NCBI GenBank assembly: GCA_013289765.1
Contig: JABCZI010000001.1
Coordinates: forward strand, 496,001 to 560,000
DNA: 64,000 bases
Direction of reading: 5' to 3'
Source of the DNA: Acidobacteriota bacterium
GTDB lineage: Bacteria; Acidobacteriota; Terriglobia; Terriglobales; Acidobacteriaceae
Each line of letters opens with the position of its first letter. The first letter of the stretch is position 1. Shown here piece after piece: positions 7,192 to 16,894 of the stretch. Below the pieces are notes generated by a model, which saw nothing but the letters and a program-made list of their open reading frames with translations, did no database searches and was not told the origin of the DNA. Position numbers and translations under genes: made by a program.

Positions 7192-8952
7192 TTAGTGCTG
7201 CTTCATAAGCTCCTGGAGCTTGATGGCGGAAATTATTGTTGAGTTCCCTTGCGTTGAGGCGTTACCGCCCGACATGCAAGTTCCGGTATAGGTACCGATG
7301 TCAGGGAACGCCGTAGTGTAGCCGTCAGTCAGGGTTTGGAGGAATGCGACGATCTGATTCTCCTCCGCATCCGTTAAACCGAGCTTGCCGACTGTCATGT
7401 CTAGATTCGCCGTGACCTCGGGCACGGGCCAGCAGGTCACCTTTTCCACGGTTCCTGCCGGGCACTCCCCGGACTGAACGGGGAACGGATACACGTCGCG
7501 CGTGTTGTAGAAGTGGACGAGTTGCTTCAGGCTCTTGATGTAGCCATTGTGGAAGAACTCCTTCTGGAAGTAGGGGCCCGGTGCCTCGGTAGTGGGACAC
7601 TGTGGCGGCACCATGGCCACATCGCGCGCCGTAGCCGTTTGCATCTGGCCGTCCGAGGTGGATGCGAACGGTGTCCAAGCCGAGTTGGGGTTGGCAGCGG
7701 AACCGTAACCGCTCCTGAGGAAAGTTCCTAATCCCAAGTCGGTGTAAGTGAACCCTGCCGGATTGGGCGTAAATCCCAGGGAATCCGGCGTGGTCTCATA
7801 GTAAAAGGAGTCCCTTGGGTTCTTCGGCAGACCGAGATTGGCCGAACCAAAGCAGGTAAAGACTGGAGTTACATCGGCGGCAACGCCCGTGTCCACAGCA
7901 GTCGGAGCGGTTGGAGCGGGGGCGGTTGATCTTCCGTCGAGGTGGCACGAGTTGCAGTTGCCTTTCCCTTTGAACAAGTCGTAGCCGGCGCTCTCCTCTG
8001 CTGTCAGCGTGTAGGTGCCCTTGAGGAAGGCGTCGAACTTCGAGGTAAACGGGCTAACCGAGAGGCTGTGCTCGAAGGCGCTAATCGAGGCCGCCCAGTG
8101 AAGGTAATCATTGTCGGACAGCGTGCGGTCTGCCGTACTCAGGACCACAGGCTGGGTGTTCGTGCCAAACACGGCCGCTCCTCCCGGAGTGGCGCAGATC
8201 GACGCGACATTGGCGGGCCAAGTGATGCTGCTCAACGACCCGGCACCCCAAATCTCCTCAAAGAGAGATTTGTATGGAGCCAAGGAAAGCTTGTACGTGA
8301 TGCAGGCGGTGTCAGGGTTGGCCATCTCATTAGGGTCGACGGGAGGAAACTGTGCCTGCTCGCCGTCGGGAGCCCTGGTTAAATATCCGGTCGCACGGGA
8401 ATCCCAGAAGTTTCCGCCGAAGAAGGCGCCCTGGGTGGCGTTGTATTGCAGTGGAGGGAAGTAGCTGGAATAAGTATATCTCTGTGCCGTTCGCTTGCCA
8501 GCCCGGTAGGGAGCCGATGCGGGGTAGGCGATCATCAGCAGATTCACCGACGGGATCGGCCCACTAAAGCCTGCATATGGCATGTGGCAAGACGCGCACG
8601 CCTTGTTTTCGTTGGGCGAGATCGTCCTGTCGTAATTCATAAGCTTGCCGAGTATTTCGACTAAGGGAACACCGGTATTTTGAAGGATGGGCGGGTTACC
8701 GGTCACAATCGGAGGTGGTATGGCGTGCCACTGTCGAATGGCTTCAGCTTCGATGCCATCGACTTCACGCAGCACCCTGGCTAGTTCTGAAGGCAAATCA
8801 GAAGGAAGGATCCCTGGCGGGTACGGATTGTAGATTGGCTCCGGAGGCGACCCTGCATTCTGGGCCGATACTTTTCCTCCGGTGACTGACATGCATAGCG
8901 CCACGACACAAAGCACAACGACCGATATAACGGTCAACCGTCGGCGAGTCAT
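7192..8952 (-). CDS. Di-haem cytochrome c peroxidase family protein (MauG/CcpA type), exported
   Basis: The 586-residue protein has a signal peptide (1-31) and two CxxCH haem-binding motifs: CASCH at 119-123 and CNSCH at 333-337. The spacing fits the two-domain cytochrome c peroxidase fold. It also has FFGGNFWDSRA (about 177-187), typical of this family, and a C-terminal HFYNTRD and TDAEENQIVAFLQTLTDG segment usual in these enzymes. It is longer than classical CcpA (about 330-350), with insertions between the haems. It would act in the periplasm, reducing peroxide or oxidising a protein or small substrate; the substrate is unknown. AGAGGT precedes the ATG. Confidence 0.9.
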   Translation of the reverse strand: MTRRRLTVISVVVLCVVALCMSVTGGKVSAQNAGSPPEPIYNPYPPGILPSDLPSELARVLREVDGIEAEAIRQWHAIPPPIVTGNPPILQNTGVPLVEILGKLMNYDRTISPNENKACASCHMPYAGFSGPIPSVNLLMIAYPASAPYRAGKRTAQRYTYSSYFPPLQYNATQGAFFGGNFWDSRATGYLTRAPDGEQAQFPPVDPNEMANPDTACITYKLSLAPYKSLFEEIWGAGSLSSITWPANVASICATPGGAAVFGTNTQPVVLSTADRTLSDNDYLHWAASISAFEHSLSVSPFTSKFDAFLKGTYTLTAEESAGYDLFKGKGNCNSCHLDGRSTAPAPTAPTAVDTGVAADVTPVFTCFGSANLGLPKNPRDSFYYETTPDSLGFTPNPAGFTYTDLGLGTFLRSGYGSAANPNSAWTPFASTSDGQMQTATARDVAMVPPQCPTTEAPGPYFQKEFFHNGYIKSLKQLVHFYNTRDVYPFPVQSGECPAGTVEKVTCWPVPEVTANLDMTVGKLGLTDAEENQIVAFLQTLTDGYTTAFPDIGTYTGTCMSGGNASTQGNSTIISAIKLQELMKQH

Positions 8953-9467
8953 AAATTACCTCTTTCGTGAGTCGTTGTTCGCGAGGATAGGTGCGCAAAA
9001 GCCAAAAAGGCTGGCTTCGTCCCTGGCCGGAGTTCAGCGAGCATGCCGGATGGTTGCTGCCTGAAAATCCGAATGCGCGGCGATGTTATGGAAGACTCGC
9101 CAGTAGAATTCGGCGTTGCCCGGCGCTGGGGGCTCCTATTTTCCGCGGAAAGAGTGAGGGAAGACGCTGAGGGCGTCGCGAAAATCAGATCACTCAGAAA
9201 ACAGTTTGAGGGTTGGCGGCAGCTCTACTGATCGGCTGGGGCACACCCACGAACGAAGTGTTACGAACGCTAAGAGAAAAAAAACACGCGGGCAATAGGG
9301 TCGATACCCGATTACTAATTCGGTAATACGGCGGCTCAGGGAAAAACGTAACAACCGAGAAAGCTCGAACTCGACGAACTCGGGGAGGCCGCCCTCGAAG
9401 AAAACCCCACTTCCCGCAAGAGACGAAAAATGGGGCATCCCAGAGTTAATTTATTCCTCAAGACAAT
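8953..9467. other. Intergenic region, 515 bases, no gene seen
   Basis: This lies upstream of the cytochrome gene and downstream of the phosphoesterase gene, both on the minus strand. The frames are short and lack plausible composition. It contains small imperfect hairpins (for example around 9296-9330) but no clear terminator or promoter. It presumably carries the cytochrome gene promoter. Confidence 0.5.
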
Positions 9468-11003
9468 TTATTGCGGAGTGCAGTCGCTTACCGGCGGCTG
9501 CGCCTGGCCCACCGGCGTATTCAACGACGGAGAATGAGTGAAGTCGAACATACTCTCCAGATCGTTGGCGTTCTGGTCGCGTTTTGTGAGATAGAGCGGC
9601 TTGTTGCCGGAATTCAGAAAACGCTTTTCAATCATAGCGAGCATTGAGGTGTGGTCCCCGATCTGGTGGGAGACATAGCTGGGTTTAGAGAATGGAGAGA
9701 CGGCGATCAACGGAACCCGAACCCCCAGTTGATCGAAACTGGCGCAGCTCTTGGGATACGGTCCGGTGGGATTGGCAGTTAAAGCAGGGCACAGAGCCTC
9801 TGCATCAAGAACGCTGGTGTCGGTGAGGCTGGTGAAGTTGTAGGAACACTCGGCGCCTTGGCCGGGTTGCTCGCTGTTGGGGGGAGCGGACAAGTCTTCG
9901 CACTGGCCGGGATTGATTCCATCGGGAGTGCGCGCGCCTTTTTGCGGAGCAGCGGGCGGCTTGGCGTGATCGTAGGCGCCGCCGTGTTCATCGTAAAGAA
10001 TGAAGATGATTGAGTCCTTCCAGAACGGACCGTTGCGAACGGCATTCACGATCTGCGAGACGTGATACTGGCCGCGCTGAATATCGGTGGGGGGATGCTC
10101 GTCGTCTTCGAGGGCGTGACCTTCGATGCCAAAGTCGGGATCCACGAAAGAAACTTGCGGCAGTGAACCAACGCCGGAAGCTTCCAGCATGAAGGTCGTG
10201 AGGGGCAGGTTGTGGGGATCGGTGGGACGAAAACTTGCGGATTGCGGGGCATCTTCAAAAAAATCTCCCCAGGTAACTCCGTGTTTATCGAAGAGATCGA
10301 AGATCGTGCCGGTGATCGGCTTGTAGCCTCCCGGAGGAGGGACGGTGTCGTTGGTGGTGAGGTGGCCGAAGGAAGTTGCGGCCATCAGATAAGAGCGGTT
10401 GGGGAAGGTGGGGCCAAGGACGGAAGCAAATTGCCGGTCGCTCATGGCGAAGGTCTGGGCCAGGCTGTAATAGAAAGGAAGATCGTCCTGGGTATAGAAA
10501 CCGATCGTTTGATCGTCAGTGGCGCTCTCGCCGTTATCGTTCTGTTCAGTTAAATCGTTCCTGCGGACAAAGCCGTCGCTCAAAGAGTTGGTGAGCGTGG
10601 CGTTAGGATTTTTGAAGTTCATTTCCAAGTGCGTGCCGAACCATCCGTGATCGAGGTCGGGGAGCACGCAGCGGGAAGAATTGTGGAACGCATAGACGGT
10701 GCTGCCATCGTCGTCGAGATTGCTGTTGATGCAATGCAGGCTGCCGTCGGTTGCAATGGTGCAAGCGAGGCCGTCGACACATTTGTGATCGGTGCTGGAA
10801 CAGGATCCATTTCCACTGTGATAAGGACTACCGGGAGCGTAGGGGAGGGCTCCGAAATAATTGTCGAAGGAATGGTTTTCCTGCATAACGATGATGATGT
10901 GATTGACCTTGGTCAGACTACCGTCGGCAAATGCCAGGCTGGCGGGGAGCAGGCAGAGAGCCAAAGGGACTAGCAGATGTGCGCTACGGAACGTTCGTGC
11001 CAC
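9468..11003 (-). CDS. Phosphoesterase family protein (phospholipase C / acid phosphatase AcpA-like), exported
   Basis: The start is GTG 11003 with AGGAGG upstream. The 511-residue product has a signal peptide (1-27) followed directly by NHIIIVMQENHSFDNYFG (about 34-51), the signature of the PF04185 phosphoesterase superfamily. Other family motifs are FPNRSYLMAATS, IIFILYDEHGGAYDH (metal and catalytic residues) and VPLIAVSPFSKPSYVSHQIGDHTS near the C-terminus. Such enzymes hydrolyse phospholipids or phosphomonoesters outside the cytoplasm and are often phosphate-regulated. No Pho box was identified. Specificity between phospholipase and phosphatase cannot be told from sequence. Confidence 0.92.
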   Translation of the reverse strand: MARTFRSAHLLVPLALCLLPASLAFADGSLTKVNHIIIVMQENHSFDNYFGALPYAPGSPYHSGNGSCSSTDHKCVDGLACTIATDGSLHCINSNLDDDGSTVYAFHNSSRCVLPDLDHGWFGTHLEMNFKNPNATLTNSLSDGFVRRNDLTEQNDNGESATDDQTIGFYTQDDLPFYYSLAQTFAMSDRQFASVLGPTFPNRSYLMAATSFGHLTTNDTVPPPGGYKPITGTIFDLFDKHGVTWGDFFEDAPQSASFRPTDPHNLPLTTFMLEASGVGSLPQVSFVDPDFGIEGHALEDDEHPPTDIQRGQYHVSQIVNAVRNGPFWKDSIIFILYDEHGGAYDHAKPPAAPQKGARTPDGINPGQCEDLSAPPNSEQPGQGAECSYNFTSLTDTSVLDAEALCPALTANPTGPYPKSCASFDQLGVRVPLIAVSPFSKPSYVSHQIGDHTSMLAMIEKRFLNSGNKPLYLTKRDQNANDLESMFDFTHSPSLNTPVGQAQPPVSDCTPQ

Positions 11004-11141
11004 GGACTACCTCCTATGGAATGAGTGAAGAATGGATGCCATTCCAGCCCGACCAGGAGATGAACAGTTTGTAAAAAATCTGAGATCAATAAAATGCCTG
11101 GACTTCCGGCAGCGGGCGAGGGCGCAACTCCACACAATCGC

Positions 11142-12569
11142 CTATTTCATTGGCGGAATATAGGGAATGTAGCGGGCGAAGAGCCAGCAGAGGAAGAAGA
11201 CGACTGGGATGTGAACGATTAACTGGAGGACGCCGTAGCCAACGATGTCGCGGGCTTTAAGTTTCAGGATTCCGAGGAGCGGGAGCATCCAAAAAGGATT
11301 GATTAGATTGGGCAGCGCTTCCGACGCGTTGTAGATCTGGACGACCCAACCGAGATGAACCTGGTGCAAGATTGCAGCTTGCAAAACATATGGCGCTTCG
11401 ATGACCCACTTGCTGCCGCCGGATGGAATAAAGACTCCGAGGACGGCGGAATAAATCGCGACCAATAGTGGATAAGTGTTGTGAGTGCTGATCGAGACGA
11501 ACACTTTCGCCAGTGCGTCGGCGATGCCAGTGCCGACAATCATTCCGAAGATCACGGCGTAAAACGGAAATTGAATGAGCACGCCGCCGGTGGCGGGAAT
11601 ACACTCCGCGACGGCGCGCATGAACCGCTTGGGACGCCAGTGCAGAAGAAGGCCGATGGTAATAAACATCAAGTTGTAAGTGTTGAGATCGAGGGCGGCG
11701 AGCGCTCCTTGCGGCGAGGTGCGGAAGACGTCAACGAGATACCAACACAAAAGAGTGGCGACCAGAATATTCAGCAGCGGGCTGTATTCGAGCCATTCCC
11801 CTGGCTTGCTGCGCACCTCAAGACTGGACCGGATGGGCTCGTACTGGATGCCGTAGGATTCTGCGGTGCGCGCGTTCTCGGGCGAGGGCGTGGAGAGGTA
11901 AGCGATCAGGACTGAAAAGACGATCAGAATGGCAGTGGTGGCGATGCTCTGCCACAAAAATAAAGTCTGGGTGAGCGGGATGAGGCCGCTGATGTTGAAT
12001 AAAGATGGCGGCATCGAAGACTTGGTCGCCATGAGCATGGCGGCGGAGGATGAGAGTCCCATGGCCCACACCGCTCCAAGGCCGAGATAGGCGGCGGCCC
12101 CGGCGGCGCGGTAGTCCATGCCTTTGACGCGGTGGGCGAGCTCGCGAACGAAGAGTCCGCTGAAAATCAGGCTTAAGCCCCAGGATATCAGCGAGGTTAG
12201 CATGGAAAATAATGCGACCAGGGCAACGGCTTGCCGCGGTGTTTTTGGAATTGCCGCCAGCGCGCGTATGGCGCGGTAAACGAGAGGTGTGGAGGCGACG
12301 ACATAACCTCCTACGATGATCATCACCATCTGCATGGTGAAAGGGACGAGGGCCCAGAAATTCTTTCCTCCTTGAATAGCGAGTTTCGCGGGGCTCTGAT
12401 GAAGCAGCAGGCCGACGAAGAAAACCACAACGATTCCTAACAGCGCAAACACAAGAGGATCGGGAAACCAGCGCTCGCTCCAGTTGGCGAGGGTGAGACC
12501 GAAGCGGACCAGGCCGTGCTCTTTGACCGCGAGTTGGGCAGCGGGCTGCGGATTTTGTGGCATGTGCAT
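11142..12569 (-). CDS. Short-chain fatty acid transporter, AtoE family
   Basis: The 475-residue, very hydrophobic protein has about 10-12 membrane segments. It begins with a cytoplasmic stretch ending NWSERWFPDPLVFALLG and contains ISWGLSLIFSGLFVREL and GLSSSAAMLMAT, characteristic of the AtoE/PF02667 family, with FIPSGGSKWVIEAPY in the C-terminal half. The family imports short-chain fatty acids such as acetoacetate or butyrate. AAGGA lies eight bases before ATG 12569; a second ATG is two codons in. It is divergent from cstA, and the two transporters probably share a regulatory region (12570-12819). Confidence 0.9.
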   Translation of the reverse strand: MHMPQNPQPAAQLAVKEHGLVRFGLTLANWSERWFPDPLVFALLGIVVVFFVGLLLHQSPAKLAIQGGKNFWALVPFTMQMVMIIVGGYVVASTPLVYRAIRALAAIPKTPRQAVALVALFSMLTSLISWGLSLIFSGLFVRELAHRVKGMDYRAAGAAAYLGLGAVWAMGLSSSAAMLMATKSSMPPSLFNISGLIPLTQTLFLWQSIATTAILIVFSVLIAYLSTPSPENARTAESYGIQYEPIRSSLEVRSKPGEWLEYSPLLNILVATLLCWYLVDVFRTSPQGALAALDLNTYNLMFITIGLLLHWRPKRFMRAVAECIPATGGVLIQFPFYAVIFGMIVGTGIADALAKVFVSISTHNTYPLLVAIYSAVLGVFIPSGGSKWVIEAPYVLQAAILHQVHLGWVVQIYNASEALPNLINPFWMLPLLGILKLKARDIVGYGVLQLIVHIPVVFFLCWLFARYIPYIPPMK

Positions 12570-12819
12570 TTGCGATCCTTTTCTGAGTCGAACTTGCCTC
12601 GAGATCAGAAAACCATCGAGCGCTCGATCGGACAGCGAGGGCGGCGTGTCCCCACATGAGAATCTCTCCGCATGTGAAAAATAACTTCACGCCAATCTGC
12701 CCGACATTGTAGCGCGTGTTCATGCAACAAAAGTTGTTTGTGCCGCATTCTAAAATAGGTGTAGGATGCCTTCGATTAGGACGGCAGGATGAGCCCTCCT
12801 GCGTCTCTTGGAGTGATTG

Positions 12820-14673
12820 ATGAACACTTTCCCGGTTTTGCTGGGTGCGTTGTGCGTGTACGCGATTGCTTATCGTTATTACAGTGCGTTCATTGCGGCA
12901 AAGGCGATGGCTCTGGATGACCGGCGCACAACTCCGGCGCACGTTTATCCCGATGGGCATAACTATGTGGCATCGCCAAAGTGGGTGCTGTTTGGACATC
13001 ACTTTGCGGCGATTGCGGGAGCGGGGCCGCTGATTGGGCCGACGCTGGCGGCGCAGTTTGGATTTGCGCCGGGATTTTTATGGATTCTGGTCGGGGCGGT
13101 GCTGTGCGGTTGCGTGCAGGATTTCACCGTGCTGGTGGCATCGGTGCGGCACAAGGGGCGTTCGGTGGCGGATGTGGCGCGGACGGAGATCAGTCCGTTT
13201 GCCGGACTGGTAGCGATGATCGCGGTGCTCTTTATTCTTCTAGTGTCGCTGGCAGGACTCGGCATCGTAGTGGTCAATGCGCTTTCCAATAGTCCATGGG
13301 GAGTGTTTACGATCGGGATGACTATCCCGATCGCCGTGATCATGGGCTGGTGGATGTTCAAGAGTCATGCGGGACAGGTCAATGTGGTGGGTCCCAGCAT
13401 TTTTGGCGTGGTTCTTTTGCTCGCCAGCGTAGTTGCCGGGCATTGGGTGGCGCAGACTTCATGGGCCGGGGCGCTTACCTTTACGCCGCATGAGATCACG
13501 ATCCTGATGGGAATTTACGGGCTGGTGGCGTCGGTGCTTCCGGTGTGGCTGGTCCTGGAGCCGCGAGATTATCTTTCGACCTATGTGAAGCTGGGGACGA
13601 TTGCGGTGCTGGTGGTCGGCGTGTTCGTGGTGCATCCTAATATTCAATTTCCGAACTTCACGCAGTATGTTCACGGCGGCGGGCCGATTATCAAAGGCAG
13701 CCTGTTTCCCTTCCTCTTTATAACGATTGCCTGCGGAGCGATTTCGGGATTTCATTCGCTGGTGTCTTCGGGTACGACTCCGAAGATGCTCGACAAGGAA
13801 ACGGACGCACGCTTTATCGGATACGGCGCCATGATTTGCGAGTCATTGGTGGGGGTACTTGCGCTGATCGCGGCCTGCTCGCTTTCGCAGGGCGATTATT
13901 TCGCCATCAACACCACTCCGGCGGTGTTCAGCCATCTGGGATTAAGTACGGTGAATCTCGATATGTTCTCGCGCGAAGTGGGAGAGAAACTCGCGGGCCG
14001 CACGGGAGGCGCAGTTTCACTGGCGATCGGCATGGCGCAGATTTTCCGCGGGCTGCCGGGGATGGCAACTCTGATGGGCTACTGGTATCACTACGCCATC
14101 ATGTTCGAAGCGCTATTCATACTGACGACGGTGGACACGGGAACGCGCGTAGCCCGTTACGTTCTACAAGAGCTGATGGGCAAAGTGCACAAGCCATTCG
14201 GTAACAGTTCGTGGCTGCCGGGAAATCTGATCACCAGTTTCATTGTCGTGATGGGCTGGGGATATTTAATTTATACGGGGAATATCACCACGATATGGCC
14301 GTTGTTTGGAACCGGCAATCAGCTGCTGGCAACGATTGCGCTGGCCGTGACGACGACGTTTCTCATCAATATGGGGAAGCAGAAATATGCGTGGATCACG
14401 GCGGTTCCGATGTGCTTCGTGGGCGTGACCACGCTGAGCGCGGGAGTACTCTCGATCAAGAATATTTTCTGGCCGCTGACTTCGAAGCCGGGACAGGTGT
14501 TTACGGGCTACATGGACACGGTATTGATGTGCATCTTCATTGCGGGCGTGATTTTAGTCTTGTTTGATGCCGTGAGGCGCTGGATTGCGGTGATGAACGG
14601 AGCTCCGGCTCCGCAGGAGGCGTTTGGACCGCCGGTTACTGCCGCGGGAGAAGTGAAGATGGGCTGCTGTTAG
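12820..14673 (+). CDS. cstA: Carbon starvation protein CstA family, pyruvate/peptide transporter
   Basis: The 617-residue inner-membrane protein has about 16 predicted membrane segments. It contains family landmarks near the N-terminus (DRRTTPAHVYPDGHNYV, FGHHFAAIAGAGPLIGP) and in the middle (GFHSLVSSGTTPKML). Its length is between E. coli CstA (about 700) and the shorter variants. ATG 12820 has GGAG eight bases upstream; the TTG just before it is less likely. CstA proteins take up pyruvate or peptides when preferred carbon is scarce. The divergent AtoE transporter supports a role in scavenging small organic acids. Confidence 0.93.
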   Translation: MNTFPVLLGALCVYAIAYRYYSAFIAAKAMALDDRRTTPAHVYPDGHNYVASPKWVLFGHHFAAIAGAGPLIGPTLAAQFGFAPGFLWILVGAVLCGCVQDFTVLVASVRHKGRSVADVARTEISPFAGLVAMIAVLFILLVSLAGLGIVVVNALSNSPWGVFTIGMTIPIAVIMGWWMFKSHAGQVNVVGPSIFGVVLLLASVVAGHWVAQTSWAGALTFTPHEITILMGIYGLVASVLPVWLVLEPRDYLSTYVKLGTIAVLVVGVFVVHPNIQFPNFTQYVHGGGPIIKGSLFPFLFITIACGAISGFHSLVSSGTTPKMLDKETDARFIGYGAMICESLVGVLALIAACSLSQGDYFAINTTPAVFSHLGLSTVNLDMFSREVGEKLAGRTGGAVSLAIGMAQIFRGLPGMATLMGYWYHYAIMFEALFILTTVDTGTRVARYVLQELMGKVHKPFGNSSWLPGNLITSFIVVMGWGYLIYTGNITTIWPLFGTGNQLLATIALAVTTTFLINMGKQKYAWITAVPMCFVGVTTLSAGVLSIKNIFWPLTSKPGQVFTGYMDTVLMCIFIAGVILVLFDAVRRWIAVMNGAPAPQEAFGPPVTAAGEVKMGCC

Positions 14674-14684
14674 AGCAGGGCTTC

Positions 14685-14758
14685 TGGGTTCCGGGCTTCG
14701 GGCTTCGGGCTTCGGGCTTCCGGGTTCCGGCTTCGGGCTTCCGGCTTCCGGCTTCCGG
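14685..14758 (+). repeat. Low-complexity tandem repeat of CTTCGGG / CTTCCGG units
   Basis: Directly after the cstA stop there are about ten copies of a 7-base unit alternating between GGCTTCGG and GGCTTCCGG forms. The array lies between the stop codon and the terminator at 14777. It is non-coding and probably unstable by slippage. Confidence 0.85.
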
Positions 14759-14776
14759 CGACATTGACGGAAATTG

Positions 14777-14809
14777 AAAACTCCTGCGCGGAGGCCGCGC
14801 AGGAGTTTT
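14777..14809. terminator. Bidirectional intrinsic terminator
   Basis: AAAACTCCTGCGCG (14777-14790) and its exact complement (14796-14809) form a 14-base stem with a 5-base loop, with A's before and T's after (TTTTAGTTTT). It serves cstA on the plus strand and the porin gene, which is convergent, on the minus strand. Confidence 0.9.
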
Positions 14810-14827
14810 AGTTTTGGAACGAGTTAG

Positions 14828-16894
14828 TTAGAAGGTGAAGATTGGACCGAACTCGTTGCGCCAGTTGTGAGCCTGCCGGGTCAGGGTAGGGCCAAACTGG
14901 AGGTATTCCGGGGTGACTGTTCCGTTGGCTGCGTGGTTGTTGGCGGTGAACGTGACGATGTAGCTGGCTTCGTGCACAAACGTCACCCACTTATTAAGAC
15001 GATAAGTGAGGGAAGCTGTGTCGAGGTCAGTGCGGCCGAGGTGATTACCTTTCGCGGCGTCGGCGTAGTTGGCTCGGTCTGTTCCCCATTGCAGGTGGAG
15101 GATCCACCCGGAATTGGCGCCCTCGGGATCAGCGTGAACGATCCGTGAGAGCGGGAAGCTGAGTTCCGCGAATCCACCTGATCCGCCGACTGGTTGCAGT
15201 TTCGCGGGTAGTACGGGAGTGCCGGGACAGTCCGAGGTATTCACCAGCACCTTGTCTTTGACTCCACCCGCGCAACCGAACAGAATGGCGCGTCCGCTTT
15301 CTGAAATGCCATTCGCATCGCCTGGATCTGCCAGCGCGCCGAGGTTGTTGAAAACGTCGTTAAGCTGGCCGGCGAAGAAGAACCGCATGTCGTTTCCGCG
15401 ATAGAACTTTGCGACCAGAGTTACCCAGGGAGTAGGCAACTGAATTTCCCCGGTGTAGATGTTCTGTGGATTGCCGACCTGCGCTCCGCTGGGGAAGAGG
15501 TTGAATAGAGTGCACGTCCCTGTCGCTGGGCAGTTGGACGCGCCTAGGAACGCTTGCACATTGTCGAATCCGTTATTCGGAACGGTGGCGCTGGTGAAGA
15601 TGCTTACCGTGCAGGGCGCACCGAACGTTTCACAAATCACGGTATTGGAGGCCTCTTTCGCATGTGGAATCAGTTCATTCATGCGGGAATGGTGACCACT
15701 GAAAATCAGTTGAGCGGGCGCCACGCCCTTCCAATGGTGGGAGAGGGGGAACTGGAAGACGACGCGGGCTTCCACTCCAGGTTGATCGGACTGGGCGCCA
15801 ACGGCATCACCGAAGCGCAAGTGCTGGTCAGTGGTAAGGCCGGAGGATCCCTGCGACGACAGGACGAGGGCGACCTCAGGCTGAATCTTCAGATCACCCG
15901 CGTGAAATTGCAGGCCAGTTTTGAATTGGGGAATGCGCTCATATAACGTACCCATACCGACGCCGAGGCCAGTAGTTTCGAAAAGGGCTGGAAGAGAAGA
16001 TGAGAGCAGAGACCAATCCTGGCCGAACTCCGCGAACCAGGGCAGGCCTCCGAGTTTGTGGTCGAGGCGCATCCAGGCGAGGCGAAGGCCAAACTGGCTG
16101 GAACGGACGCTGCTGATGTTGCGGTTGCTGACGTCGGTGTAGTCGCCTTCAAAATCGCCTTCCACCCGCCCCGTGATGGTGAAGCCGGAATTCTTCGGAA
16201 CCCATTCCGTCTGCATGCCTATTCGGAAACTGCGCGCCTTGAGATGCACCTGGGGGTTGTGGTCAGGAGTGGCGGCAGTGGTGTCGCCCAGCAGGAGCGG
16301 GAGTGGCCAGTCCTGGCTGCCGAAAGTAGCACCGCCGCTGGAGGCGGTATCGGAAATAGCGCTCGCCTTATAGAACCCGTAGAGCTTAATGTTGGCGCCG
16401 CTACCAAGATGGATGTCGGGAATCATTCCGCCCTGCTTGGGCGCGTCAATGGGCAGCACTCGGAGCGGAGCCACTGCGGATATCCCGGGACGTTCGGGAG
16501 GGGTGGGCGGAGTTCCGATAGGAGTCTGACCGGTTTGAGCCGGACTTTGCTGATGCAGGACCGCATTTGAGAGATGGGCCTTCGAGGGCTCCAGGCTGAC
16601 AGGCGTTACGCTCAGGGCTGCGGCGTTCGCAGGAGCGACGGTCGACGTGTATTCCGCCTGGCTGATCAAGCCTTTTTCCTCGAGCAGTTTGGCGAGCCGC
16701 GCGCTAGCTTCATCCGGCGTAGATGCTTGATTGATGCTGGCGACGTCGCTGGAAGACAAGATTCCCTTCGACTGAAGCAACAACACGAGAGCATTGTTAT
16801 TAGGTGGATGGTTTTCCTGCTGCTGCGCCATGGCGGATAAAGCCAGAGCAACGGCGGCGGCGAGGACGATCAAGCGCGAGACGCGTCGTTTCAT
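14828..16894 (-). CDS. Outer-membrane porin, DcaP-like
   Basis: ATG 16894 has GGAGG nine bases upstream and gives a clean signal peptide (MKRRVSRL, hydrophobic core, SAMAQ). After it come two short repeat-like segments with KGILSSSDVASIN and KGLISQAEYTST, a Pro-rich linker, and a long beta-rich region from about 165 to the end, starting IKLYGFYKASAISDTA. The last residue is phenylalanine, as expected for an outer-membrane barrel. The pattern is that of DcaP-like trimeric porins for small organic acids. The neighbours CstA and AtoE suggest a role in organic acid uptake (inference). Total length is 688 residues. Confidence 0.8.
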   Translation of the reverse strand: MKRRVSRLIVLAAAVALALSAMAQQQENHPPNNNALVLLLQSKGILSSSDVASINQASTPDEASARLAKLLEEKGLISQAEYTSTVAPANAAALSVTPVSLEPSKAHLSNAVLHQQSPAQTGQTPIGTPPTPPERPGISAVAPLRVLPIDAPKQGGMIPDIHLGSGANIKLYGFYKASAISDTASSGGATFGSQDWPLPLLLGDTTAATPDHNPQVHLKARSFRIGMQTEWVPKNSGFTITGRVEGDFEGDYTDVSNRNISSVRSSQFGLRLAWMRLDHKLGGLPWFAEFGQDWSLLSSSLPALFETTGLGVGMGTLYERIPQFKTGLQFHAGDLKIQPEVALVLSSQGSSGLTTDQHLRFGDAVGAQSDQPGVEARVVFQFPLSHHWKGVAPAQLIFSGHHSRMNELIPHAKEASNTVICETFGAPCTVSIFTSATVPNNGFDNVQAFLGASNCPATGTCTLFNLFPSGAQVGNPQNIYTGEIQLPTPWVTLVAKFYRGNDMRFFFAGQLNDVFNNLGALADPGDANGISESGRAILFGCAGGVKDKVLVNTSDCPGTPVLPAKLQPVGGSGGFAELSFPLSRIVHADPEGANSGWILHLQWGTDRANYADAAKGNHLGRTDLDTASLTYRLNKWVTFVHEASYIVTFTANNHAANGTVTPEYLQFGPTLTRQAHNWRNEFGPIFTF

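Noticed and set aside
11818..13002. 394-codon minus-strand frame over the atoE start and cstA start
   Set aside because: It overlaps two well-supported genes in other frames, and its composition is Arg/His-rich shadow sequence.
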